DNA of 64,000 nt, from positions 1,138,501 to 1,202,500 of the forward strand of contig BLAL01000324.1 of assembly GCA_015698045.1 (NCBI GenBank). The letters are read 5' to 3'. The first letter of the stretch is position 1; each line of letters starts with the position of its first letter. The notes under the pieces are model-generated. The model was given only the letters and a program-made list of their open reading frames with translations, searched no databases and was not told the DNA's origin. The position numbers and the translations under genes were made by a program. Below, piece after piece: positions 1 through 10,719 of the stretch. Source of the stretch: Rhizophagus clarus. Its lineage: Eukaryota > Glomeromycota > Glomeromycetes > Glomerales > Glomeraceae.

Positions 1-251
1 GGTTGACTTATCTGAAAATCTATATTTTTTCTTTGTGATTTCTTTTCTATTTGACATGTTGCTTCTATCATTCAGTTGGTGGTCAAAAGGACTAAATATC
101 TGATGGAATTTGTATTTACCTTTCCAATTTTATTTTAACAATATTACACTTGTTTTCTTTTTACCCAATTTAGTAAGTATCTCTGGTTATTGCAGGGTGA
201 TACGTCAAAAAAAACACCTAAACATCAATAGTCCATCTCGCATAGTATACT

Positions 252-388
252 GTTATGACCCGATTTGGCACTGGTTGATTTGCGCCGATGTATGACATAT
301 ACAACGACTTCCGATATTGCATGCGTTACGACCTGATTCGGCATTGGACGATTTGCGCCGATATACTGTACAACGATTTTTGATATTG
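252..388. repeat. Two-copy tandem repeat, about 70 bp unit
   Basis: Two adjacent units begin at about 252 and 325 with GTTATGACCCGATTTGGCA and GTTACGACCTGATTCGGCA. Both continue with GATTTGCGCCGAT and an AACGA-TT-GATATTG stretch. The unit is richer in CG dinucleotides than its surroundings. No gene is visible in it. Confidence 0.7.
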
Positions 389-461
389 TTTCGGACCATG
401 ATCAAAGTGACGATTTTATTTATCGCCGTTTTCAAAATAATGTATGCAGTTATATCTGAAT

Positions 462-535
462 AAAAAAAAAGAAAACCGAAAACCGGACGAAAACTGGATG
501 AAAACCGAACAAAACATGGATGAAAATCGGACGAA
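462..535. repeat. Short degenerate tandem repeat
   Basis: A run of imperfect 9-14 bp units of the form GAAAACCG/GACGAAAACTGGAT. It lies between the 70-bp tandem repeat and the first LTR-like repeat. Confidence 0.5.
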
Positions 536-659
536 TATTGGTATTCGAATATTCAATCACGAATAAATAGCGTACACCATTTTGAAAACGGAGATAATGA
601 TGACGACAGTACATCACATGAAATAGTCGAAATTACAAGAAAATCGCTTGGCGAAAACT

Positions 660-1345
660 GATTAGTGACGGTTTGGCCGAATAATGTCGATATAAGGATG
701 AATAACATAGTCATATGGTGGCTATGAAATATTTTATTATATATATATTTTCTTTATTTGTATTTTTAATAATATTGTGTATTTTATTGCAACAATCGGT
801 AGACAATTAGTACAATATTATTCGTCTTCTATTTTTGTTAGTTCGCGTAGTGGCTTATAGTGAAGATCGCTCCTAATTAATAGTCACATTTCCCCTTGTC
901 ACGAATGAAACGATTTCGATTGTTGATGTGATGTATTACGAAATACGAGATCTTGATAAAAAAAAAAAGAAAGATGAAGAGCAGCTATAAAGGGGGAAGA
1001 AATTGTTGATAGTAAAGAGGAGAGACACAAGTAAACTAGAAGAATAGTTTATAACCCTTCCCTTTTCTTCACTTTCGCCCCTTTGTCTACCGGTGTGTCA
1101 TATTTTAATAATAAAATATACTTTATTTCTGCTATATACATCGCATATTTTCTTTTGCTTTGTTATATTAACGATTTTTGTCCGAGTTATTGTATCCCAA
1201 ATTATAGTCGCTTGTTAGATGTATGGCTCGACGATTCTTAACATGTATCGTCGAAATACCTGCTGAAAGAGGTATAATTGTGATCCAACCGGAACTAATC
1301 CTCTTTCTGTTACCGGTAACACGTGCCGAATGATGATCAATGTAT
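660..1345 (+). repeat. LTR-like repeat, copy 1
   Basis: This stretch aligns along most of its length with 1436-2115. Shared landmarks in order are TTTGGCCGAATAATGTCGAT, GTTCGCGTAGTGGCTTATA, TAATAGTCACATTT, GTCTACCGGTGT and the tail GAGGTATAATTG. A putative AATAAAATA poly(A)-like signal sits near 1107. It is called LTR-like because it is repeated and lies next to gypsy integrase remnants. TG/CA ends and target duplications are not clear. Confidence 0.6.
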
Positions 1346-1435
1346 GCCTTACCTAAGAGTAGATGTTGGAGGCATAGGCTTTCGAACTTGAGCTCTTCCT
1401 TGTTTTACACTCTTAAATACTGTTAATTGAAGTCG

Positions 1436-2115
1436 ATTTGGCCGAATAATGTCGATATGGTGAGAACGAATATAGTCACATGATGGCGATGTATTACATA
1501 ATTATTTATTTTTATTATTATTTATAATTATAGATATATTTTTATTTATATTATGTTATCGTTATATATATTTTTTCTTAATTTGTATTTTTAATAACAT
1601 CGTAGATAAATAGCACAATAGTATTCGTCTTCTATTTTTAATAGTTCGCGTAGTGGCTTATAACAAATATCCTCCATAAATTTATTAATTAATAGTCACA
1701 TTTGCCCATCCGTCACAAATGACACAATTCTGATTGTTGAAGTGATGCATTACGAGATCTTGATTGAAAAAGAGATGAAGAATCATTATAAAAAAAAGGG
1801 AAATTGCTGATAGTGAAGAGAACACAAGTAATCGGTAATATATACGATTAATAACCTCTTTTGCCCTACATTCGTCTACCGGTGTTTACATTTACTGTTT
1901 AAATGACATACATTTGTTTCTGTTGTATAATATTATGCTGTTTTACTTATACTAACAATCCGAGTTGCTGTATTATGAAACTATAACCAATTGTCCGACG
2001 CTTCTTAATGTTGAGGATTGAAGTAATTGCCAAAATACTTGCTGAAAAAAGGTATAATTGCGATAACAACCAGAACCAATCCTTTCTATCATTGTGCTAG
2101 TGATGAACAATCGGC
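1436..2115 (+). repeat. LTR-like repeat, copy 2
   Basis: Direct copy of 660-1345, diverged and with indels. Only about 90 bp separate the copies, so no internal retrotransposon region remains between them. They could be tandem solo-LTR insertions or the result of an internal deletion. Confidence 0.6.
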
Positions 2116-2269
2116 AACAATACTATCGATCGTTAACCTGCTTCTATCCCTCGCCTTTACTGACGCCGATTTTTGGAACACCCTTATTTGATTTATAACT
2201 CAACCACGGAATTAGTTATATATTTCAGGATTTTTACGATATTTGAAAACTTTGGAGTTGCCGGATGAA

Positions 2270-2600
2270 CTAGATACTACCCACCGAGTGATGGTTTGCT
2301 ATATAAGAAAAATAAAAGAGACCCATCCGACCATTGCGTGTATTGAAAGAGAATAAACTGGAAACTGTTCTGTATAGCTTCCACGAAGATCAGTTAGCTG
2401 GACACTTTAGATTTACCGAAACCTATAGAGCGATTAGCTTGAAGTATTTTTGGCCGTAGATGGGAGCCGATATAAAAACTTATGAACAATCGTGTGACGT
2501 GTGTCAATGTCGAAAATGCCCACAACAAAACGAACCACTAGTACACCCAATTAGAGTAGGATAGCCTTTTGATAGAAAATATGCGATGTTATACGGCAGA
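2270..2600 (+). pseudogene. Ty3/gypsy-type integrase zinc-binding region, decayed
   Basis: A frame around 2360-2590 reads as the H2C2 zinc finger found at the start of gypsy integrases. A histidine-containing FHEDQLAGHF is followed by a T-Y pair, YFWP, DIKTYEQSCDVCQ and a basic stretch, so the HAGH and C-x2-C landmarks are visible. The preceding segment (about 2292-2345) resembles the usual GLLYKKNKRDPS lead-in in another frame. In-frame stops occur after YFWP and at 2562-2564 (TAG where the family commonly has CAG before PFDR). No intact reverse transcriptase or integrase core is seen. It is a fragment of a decayed LTR retrotransposon, lying next to LTR-like repeats on both sides. Confidence 0.7.
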
Positions 2601-3115
2601 AACAAGGTATATTTTATTTAATAAAATATGTGTACACCAGTAAGTGAATATAGGACAAAAGTGAAATAAAAGGAATGGGTTTTGTAATTGTTATTGCTCG
2701 TTATTATTATTGATTATTCTGTTCTCTTTTACTATCAGCTCTTTTTATAACAATTCCCATCTCTTTTTTTCTATTAAAATCTCGCGATGCATCATAACAA
2801 TAATCGTAATTGTGTCATTTATAAATGTGACTATCAATTAATGAAATTAGGAATGATTATCACCATAAGCCACAACGCGAATTATCAAAAACGGAAGACG
2901 AATACTATTATGCTGATTACTACCGATTGTTACAATTTAAGGACAATAAAATATACAATGTTATTAATAATACAAATAAAGAAAATAAATATAACATATA
3001 ATATAAATAAAAATAAATTCTTATTATTTCTTATAATTAACAGTTCATCGCCGCCATGTGACTACATTTGATCCTTACCCATATCGACATGAATCGGCCA
3101 AATCGGCATGTAAAT
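2596..3115 (-). repeat. Inverted LTR-like repeat, copy 3
   Basis: Reverse complement of the first half of the repeats at 660 and 1436. The CATATCGACAT...CGGCCAAATCGGCA landmark near 3080-3105 matches TTTGGCCGAATAATGTCGAT inverted. The GTACACCAG...GGCAGAAACA edge near 2597-2640 matches the CTACCGGTGT...TTTCTGC region. The opposite orientation to the other two copies rules out a simple 5'/3' LTR pair. Confidence 0.55.
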
Positions 3116-3179
3116 CATCATTCGGCATGCGTCGTTAGGTACTAGGTGCGGAAATAAGCGATAATTAGATTAAATTAGG

Positions 3180-4444
3180 TATATACTTGTCCGTTTCGAC
3201 TTTCCATAGATCTAAATCTGGTATACCACGTTTACCAAATTCTTCAATAACGTTAATATGTTCAGCTAATAATTCTTTTGTTATTCTAAAATCCGATCTT
3301 TTTTCTCCTCTTCTTTTAAAATTTTTCCCACATTCTTTTAAGAATTCTTTTAAAGAATTTGCAGATGTGATCCCAAGTAAAATGTACTTAAATTATTTGG
3401 TAATATTTTGTGAATCACCGGCTAAAAAAAAATTTTTTGCAATTTCGTACAAGAAGATAATAAATTCATTATATAAGATATCGAATCACCCGGTACAAAA
3501 ATTTCCAAAATACTTAATTGAGAACATATTGATATGGAATTAATTAATTATATTGATAATTTAATAGAAAAATTCTACATAATTTAAATGAAAATATTTT
3601 AAAGTATCTTTTATATTCTTTATGAGAGTGGAAATTTGATCTAAAATAGTAATTTTTAAAGTATATAATTTTTGGAATTGAGTATTAGAAAATTGATGAA
3701 TCTACAATTTAATAATTCATTATAATTAATACATTTAACATAAAAAAATGTTATAATTGACTTACACTTTACTCGAATCCGCAGATACCAAAAAGTATTT
3801 CGAGACATAGTCCCTGAATAATAATATTGTTGAGCAAAAAAATATTCCAAAGTATTAGAACGATTACAAAATATATCGAATGGAATACAAAATCCCTGAT
3901 TAATTTCTACGTGTGTTAAGGTAAAAATGAATTTTTCTTAATGCGTCAGACTTTTTCAAACATTTTTGTACGCTGATTAAAGATGCTAATGCATCATCAT
4001 TCTCCCCTATCGTTTCAATATGTATCTCCGATAAGAGATGGAAAATTGTGATAAACTGATTATTATTTCATTTGGAATTAAATCAAATACTTTCAATAAA
4101 ACTAATTTTGATATGGATTGTTCCGCTCCTAAATTTTTAAATGGAATATATCGTAACTTATGCACGAAAAAAGGAGGTATATAATAAATAAGTTCTTTTA
4201 GATTCCGTGAAGAAGAAAAGAATAATTTATATAATTCTTCAACCAAAAGATAATGTCTTAATGTCGATTCATGTAAAGTACAATCTTCTAATTTACCAAC
4301 CCAATTTCCTGTCAATTGAAACAATAATATATAATCCAAACTTTGTAAGAAAGATTCATAACTAAATGTAGATCTTCTATGAATTTCTTCCAGTAAAATT
4401 ACGTTTGAATTTTTAAGTAAATTCTCACATTTGAATTTAAACAC
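3180..4444 (-). pseudogene. F-box/LRR-like protein remnant
   Basis: Reading leftward, a 145-codon frame (4444-4007) is followed by decayed frames down to about 3180. The 4444-4007 frame has leucine- and aromatic-rich text such as YKLFFSSSRNLKELIYY. A short segment around 3990-3960 (ENDDALASLISVQKCLKK) is the kind of sequence I associate with the large F-box-like family of Rhizophagus. A second open stretch at about 3375-3185 encodes SLKEFLKECGKNFKRRGEKR and ends in GKRGIPDLDLWKVETDKY. No N-terminal F-box motif is found upstream, and the frames are broken between 3900 and 3400. Best read as a truncated, frameshifted gene. The F-box assignment is from memory of the family and moderate. Confidence 0.5.
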
Positions 4445-4784
4445 TTAACGTAAGTACTTATTAAAGGATTATTGTATTTCAGCTCCAGTATTTTAATTTT
4501 GTCAATATATGAGAATAGGTCTCGCCATAATAAGGGTACTACAATTTTACACTATAATGAGTATAATCTACTTATTAATAAACAATTATATAATGTTGAT
4601 ATATCTAATTGCGAACAAAATATTGTTTGTAATATTTCTATTGGCAACTATTTTTTCATGGTTTTTTTTACGAGAAAAAAAAATTTTGGATAAAACTACC
4701 AACTTTATTATATTATGACGATCAAATGATGCGATGTTTATTGACTTGGTGTAATAACTTTTTTAGTTTCCTGCATCAACGGCT

Positions 4785-5100
4785 TCTAAAAGCAAAATTT
4801 CCTTTTCTTGGGGTCGTCTAAAGCGGGGGTTAAGTCTCCCGATTTATACAGATTTTTGGCCCGCATTACGGCATTAAGAAATTGCGAATGTGAAAATAAG
4901 GGTGTGCCATTTAGTATTTTATTAACCGAAAAATTTTTGTTGCCAGAATTACTTAATAAAAACGAAAGAATAGAGGGTGTGACGCAGGTGACAAATATTT
5001 TACTATTATCACGTGATTTGCCTGCTTCAGACATCCCGATTTTGGTAATTTCACGTGATAGCACACCAGTGAAAATAAAGCGTTCTTCCACAAAAGAATC
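4785..5100. repeat. Dispersed repeat, copy A (second copy inverted at 59.12-59.40 kb)
   Basis: This stretch matches the reverse complement of about 59120-59400 over roughly 250 bp. Shared blocks include CCGATTTATACAG, TTTTTGGCCCGCATTA, GGCATTAAGAAATTGCGAA, TTATTAACCGAAAAATTT and GTGACAAATATTTTACTAT. It contains two TCACGTGA palindromes (near 5011 and 5052). Both strands are open for about 100 codons, so the coding strand is uncertain. It may be a short coding fragment of a mobile family. Confidence 0.6.
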
Positions 5101-5780
5101 TTGCCGTGCCGTAAAAAGATCATATCATTCTATAAACGGAATTTACCACAATCCCTTTATTCCATCGAATCAAGCACTATTAGCCTATTCATAAATGCAT
5201 TTTTTTCTCATTTCCTGAGAGGAACTCGGTTTATTGGAATAAAGAGCGAAAGAAGTTAATATAAATTTTAATTTATCTTATTTAAAACGAAAATAAAAAA
5301 ATAAAGGAGGGCGTATAACTTACTAATGAAATGGCTCTAGTATATAATTAATTATCTCTTTCTGAAAAAAAAACAACCATTTCTTTTGGAAATTAAATAA
5401 TATCGCAATTTAATCAGTTTCAAATGTTGTGTCAAAATTATAATGACAACAAATTTGGAAACTTTTAAATGAAACCTATTAATTTTACCCACTCATTGTA
5501 ATATATCTAAATAAATACAATAAAAATAACGTTTACTACGAAGATCACATTATGCAAAAACTTTATATATAAAGGCACTTTCAATCACGTAAACAAGTAA
5601 ATTTGAAATTAATTAAAGAATATCTAAAAATTTCTATTTTATATACTGTGCAGTGTTGCAAATATACCTGACAAATGGGAAAAATAATAAGTTCGATAAT
5701 AAGAAATAAAATATACAGGACAATAGATTCGGACGTATGTCAAATCAAACAATGTTTTTTAACTTTCACCAAAAAAATTT
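5101..5780. other. No gene recognised
   Basis: AT-rich sequence. Nothing recognised except the approach to the Myb-like exon at 5793; a possible short upstream exon beginning ATG near 5677 cannot be confirmed. Confidence 0.4.
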
Positions 5781-5792
5781 TATTTTATTTGT

Positions 5793-5933
5793 AGGGCAAA
5801 AAAACTATATTAGAACACATGGATGAGTGGGAAAAACAAGGAAAATTATCCAAATCACCTTTTGTAGATTTATCCAAAAAATTAAAAGATCGGCACGGGT
5901 TTAATTTTGAATCAAAAGCAATCTGTGATTTGT
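5793..5933 (+). pseudogene. Myb/SANT-like family exon, truncated by transposon insertion
   Basis: An acceptor (TTTATTTGTAG) at 5792 is followed by an open exon that ends at a GTAAGT donor near 5933. Its product contains ILEHMDEWEKQGKLSKSPFV, then a predicted helix ending AICD. The spacing and hydrophobic pattern match exon 2 of the complete genes at 46.77-46.93 and 51.36-51.50 kb. There the equivalent text is FLEKMIEYRTGCRNPFV, and the exon likewise starts right after a 27-nt first exon. The rest of the domain is absent, because about 100 bp downstream the left end of the large transposon begins. I infer that the transposon interrupted the gene. A matching 3' part was not found after 14.93 kb, so other losses occurred too. 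Confidence 0.5.
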
Positions 5934-6244
5934 AAGTTACTTTTATAAATAACAATTTTTTATTTTTTGAAAAAAAAAACTCAGTATAATTAATACAAAC
6001 TTGAATACAAGTTTACTTAAGTAAAAAAAAAAGTGGATTTTTGAATACTGTTTTATATGAGCGAATGAACTTTGCTGAAACTTATCAATTTCGAAAAATA
6101 TAGCAAAAATATTTTTAAAATATGATTGCCATATTGCATACGCATTTCTGTTAACTCCATATTAACTCGATATCAGCAATATATCAAACATATGTTAAAA
6201 ATGCATGATCAAAATATATCTGGCATATGTTAAATAGCTGTTAA

Positions 6245-6356
6245 AAATATAAATAAAAACATAAAGAAGATATTTTTGTCACATTTAGAAAATATGTCAG
6301 AAATATAAATAAAAACACAAAGAAGGTATTTTTGTCATATATCGAAAATATGTCAG
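6245..6356. repeat. 56-bp direct tandem repeat (two copies) in subterminal region of the transposon
   Basis: Units 6245-6300 and 6301-6356 both start AAATATAAATAAAAACA and end AAAATATGTCAG, differing at only a few bases. Subterminal repeats near the tips are typical of CACTA-type elements. Confidence 0.8.
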
Positions 6357-6559
6357 AAATATAATAAATCAATTTATTGTAATAATTTAATTATCTGTTT
6401 TGCACATGTACAATATATGTTTTAAATGTTACAAAGCATGCCGCAAATTTTTTGTCATCTATCTTTCCAATGCTAAACTTAGAGCTATTCTCATCCTATA
6501 CTGCATTATAATAAAATTCATTTAAAATGTAACATCGATTCATCATGCTCAGTATTACA

Positions 6560-9500
6560 AGTATTCTTACAATTGTGTATAAAGAATACATGTGGATTGT
6601 GATCAACAAATGTAATTGGAAAAACTTGAAGCCATCGTGATTCTTCAGGTTTTTGTATATTATAAAGTGGGCATTCTAATACAGAATCAATAACATTTGT
6701 CGCCTGAAACCAATCAAAAACATAAAATGCATAGTATTGACCATTATTTGCTTAATGACGAAAAATTGACTTTATTTTTGCATATGCAATACCTTCAGAC
6801 TCTTCAGGTAGCTCAATAATATCACCAATATAAATTTTCATTTGGATAGGGTCTTGTCCATTCCTAATAATAGTATATGAAATAGAATTATACAATTCTA
6901 ATTTTCTATTTAGTAGTGCGCCTTTTGATTTTAAATGTTCCATATATGATAAAGAAAGATCCTGAAAAAATGGATGTTTATCATCCAATTTTTTTGATAC
7001 TCCCATTTCGTTAGCTTTTTGGTGCTCAGTCGATTAATTAATGAAATATCAATGAAGTTGTTATCATGACAGCATATAGTGATATCATCTTTAAATAAAT
7101 TAATAAAATTAAATATTAGTACCAAAATACACTTACAATAAGCAGTCAATAAAATACTTGCCATTATTGTCATCTTCAAATTCTTTATTTATGATAATAC
7201 CAGATGAATTTTCTGTAGCATACCAACCAGTTAATATTCTGTAAACACTTAGATCTTCAATAAGTTTGGATAATGCATTTGGTCTTGTACTAAAACGAGG
7301 ATCTGTCCAGCTATCAATAAGATGGCATAGTGCTTGAATTGTATTATAACGCCGAGTAAAATCAAGTTCTATTACTTTGCAGTTCATATGTAGTACCATA
7401 ATTTTGAATGTACGATGTACCATTTCTTTTACACCAACAGCAGTAGTATTTGTGAGTGTTGCAAAATTACAAGCATGCCGCAAAAGGTGTACATTTACAT
7501 GGAGGTTAGGTAGATTTGTAAAAGTTTCTGAAAATATCTATTTAGTTAATAATATATAATAATAAAAAGTATTAATGTATTATATTTATAATATGTATAA
7601 ATAATAAAATCCAATATACTACTATAGTAATTTTTAGTAAAAGTATTATTCTTTATTATAGCCAAATAAAAGATACTTACATGTATAAGAATTTCATGTT
7701 CTTTTTTAAGCATTTCTTGCAATTCTTGATAAGTATTTTCTGTCATATTATTTGAAAATGTAAGCTTTAGTACTTTTGCTTCAATAGTCCAGCACTTACA
7801 GAAATATGATACAGCCAAATTTTGGTTTATTCTAGAATTTTTACGCCATTTATTTAAAACTTCTGTTTTTATATGATGTGATTTGAGAAAACGTTGGAGT
7901 ATAAATGGCATTAACATCACAATTCTCAATATATCAGAAAACATAAAACTCTGGCAATGCTGTACTGGATTTGGCATTCTACTCCAATGAGTAGGTTTTT
8001 CTATGCATTTCCAGTATTTTAAGAATTCTTTTTCACCATTTGCATTAAAAATGTTAAATGTTGCATCTAAAAGAGTGCGTGCCTTCCCAGCCATAGAATG
8101 GTATGCATCTTGTGGTGTTTGAATATGTTGATCCCATTTCAGTACATTGAAAGATCCTGGTTCTATTAATCCATACTCAATAGCCAATCGATCCTGATCC
8201 CTTTTTGAGCTTTAGTTTTTGATTTCTGCAATACGTTCATTTGTTTGCTGCTTAAAATGAGCGTTCTTCACATAATCATAGCTTGGATTAGTATATTGGC
8301 TATTTAAAACATTACATGTCTGACACCCATGGTTGGCTCCATGTCATTTTACACCTGCAAGGTCATTTCCCTGTGGCAAATCTGCAGTAATACATCCAAT
8401 ACCACCTATCACCCATGCTTTACCATATAAAGTTTGCATAATAAGACCATTTTCTAAGGACTTTATATCTTGAATTACTGGTTTAATAAAATCATTAAAA
8501 TCTGCTCCAAATGGAACAAGTCCTATTAAAAAATGATTTTTTATTTGTTTACAAAGATTTAATGGCATATTGCCAAATTGTAAATAAACACCCCTTAAAG
8601 AGTGATACACATTTCTGTAAGTGCCAAAATCATCAATATATATATCAAGAAATATCTTTAAGGTAGGTAAATCCTGTTGTGATTGTGAAAGTGTAATATA
8701 TTCACAAGGTAATTTATGTCTTGTTGCTATTTCACGATATTTCCAATGACCATCAAAATAATAAACAATTTCTTTAATATAATAATCATATTCATCAGGT
8801 TCTGGCATATCACATAGCCAAACTACAATTCGTTGTTCTATGTTTGCTGGATTTACTAATTTCACTGCATCTTCAACTAACCATAATTCCATATTGTTTT
8901 CACGAGTATGTCAATTATCATTAAAGTGAAAATTTGGAAGATTTTCATGTGAAAGGAGTGTATCAACTTTAAGTTTAAGTGTATTATTATCTAGTTCATC
9001 AATTACTATGCCTCGTACTCGACATATAAAAGTGGAAGATTGCTCATGATATAATAAAAAATCACCCGCTCTATAGTATTCTGGATAAAGTACATTATGT
9101 TATTCATTTGAATATTCTTCTTTTTAGATAGATTTTATAAAATACAAACCTTCATTTTTACTTTTAATTTTGTCTTCTCCAAATAACAATAAATCTTGCC
9201 AAAGTTCACCATGCCAGAACTCTCGTTTTTCATTTACAATTATTCCAGGTCCAAAATACATTTTTGACATAAGTAATGGGTTATTTAAAACACGTTCCAA
9301 ATGTGTTAAAGGAGAAATGGTAAATGCTTTTTTTGTAGATGCATATGTGGATGGTGTTTTATGCATACTAAGAGGCACGTCATGTTTACGCACCTTGGCT
9401 AAAGGTAACCTATCTCTCCATTTTCGAATTTGACGGATATTTGTAGTAACATCCTCTTTCCGATACTTGGGATGCTTGAGAATCTTAGCAAGATCTTCAT

Positions 9501-10199
9501 ATGCGGAGGTTGCTACAAAAAATTGGTTAGCATGTTAATGAATATGCCACTGCATTTGTAAAATATTTATATTATATTACTTACATATCATATGCTTGGT
9601 AATCCAAATATAGATCATTGCCGATGTAAAATTTGGGAAGTACGGACCATACTCTCCATCAAACCCCTCAAAGTCAAGAGAGAATTCTTCTAATACTTCG
9701 TCTAGATTGTCATAAATCCCAGAATCTTCAGATTTATCATCATCCAGTACTGATCTTTCTTCAATTCCAGATTCTTTAGGTTCATAATTATCTGCTGGAA
9801 TGTTACCATCCGCTGAAAATATATTGTCATCATCAGTATCTGCTAAATTATTAACATCTTCATTTATCAAAATTTCATGATCATGCATTTGTTGCTAACG
9901 AGTTTTCATAAAGTTAATTTGCATTAAATTATATATTATTTACTAATAACTTGCAAAACAATGCATTTTTATAATGTTCATACAGTTTATACATGTATAC
10001 CAACCTCGCTTGATGATTTTAATTGAATGTAATTGGCTGTTTCAAGTTCTTCAAAAGATGGATTAATGTCTTCCATTTTTCTACGCTCTAAAATATTATC
10101 AGATGTGGAAGGCCCCTCATCATATAGTGTTTTTTTGGACCTAATACATAACTTTGGTATTGATACATGCGTACGGGTGGTTCTGCTTGAACGTTTCAT
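6560..10199 (-). pseudogene. Tnp2-type transposase (CACTA-like), multiply broken
   Basis: The gene reads right to left. An N-terminal basic leader (10199-9987) is followed by an acidic stretch (9888-9577) ending in EYGPYFPNFTSAMIYIWITK, with a GTAAGT donor in HMI. The next exon (about 9510-9124) contains HLERVLNNPLLMSKMYFGPG and EFWHGELWQDLLLFGEDK. The core follows (8892-8344) with IYIDDFGTYRNVYHSLRG and then CITADLPQGNDLAG, a Tnp2 hallmark. After it come a cysteine pair (HGANHGCQTC, about 8340-8310) and a region (8187-7546) with FSDILRIVMLMPFILQRFL. C-terminal frames run to about 6565. Stops include TGA at 8344-8346 and TAA at 6752-6754, both readable as single C-to-T changes, plus frameshifts near 8215. 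The family link rests on the DLPQGNDLAG region and overall order. The protein is not expected to be active. Confidence 0.75.
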
Positions 10200-10719
10200 T
10201 TGTAGTATTTTTGCAAAACAAAAATGATAAATGATAAAATCGTTTTTTATGTGCTTTTATTTATATATATATCAAATTAAATAAACTATCAATAAACTTT
10301 ATTATTAGTATCAATAAGTTAAAAAATTTTCAATGTGTATAGGATTCTTATTTTTATAACCAATTACATTAATAATATTTTACTATCTTAATGCTATCTT
10401 AATTATTAAATAGCAAATTTATTATATCGTGTCGCGTCTCATGCAACTAAATTTTACACAGTTTTTTTACATAATTAACTTTATTAATGTATGTTACCGT
10501 TGCATCAATAGAAATTAAATTAACCAAGCTAACCATATTGAATATGATTTCAATAATTAATCGGGAAATCTCTTTGAGTCCTATATTAGGAAATAAACTA
10601 CGATTGAATGATGTAATTATCATTATTTTATTTTTTTGTATAATCTTTTTTAATTATTAATCAAAACTTTTCTTTCTATTTCATTTGTACTTTAATATCA
10701 AATATCAAAAGACAATATC
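10200..10719. promoter_or_regulatory. Divergent intergenic region of the transposon
   Basis: About 520 bp of AT-rich sequence separate the start codons of the two divergent element genes (10199 on the minus strand, 10720 on the plus). It should hold both promoters. No specific box is convincing apart from TATA-like AT runs near 10260-10275. Confidence 0.35.

Noticed and set aside
110-295. Short open frame near the left edge
   Set aside because: AT-driven composition, overlaps a tandem repeat, no recognisable content.
2787-3071. 94-codon frame
   Set aside because: Lies inside the inverted LTR-like repeat; the text is Ile/Asn/Lys noise.
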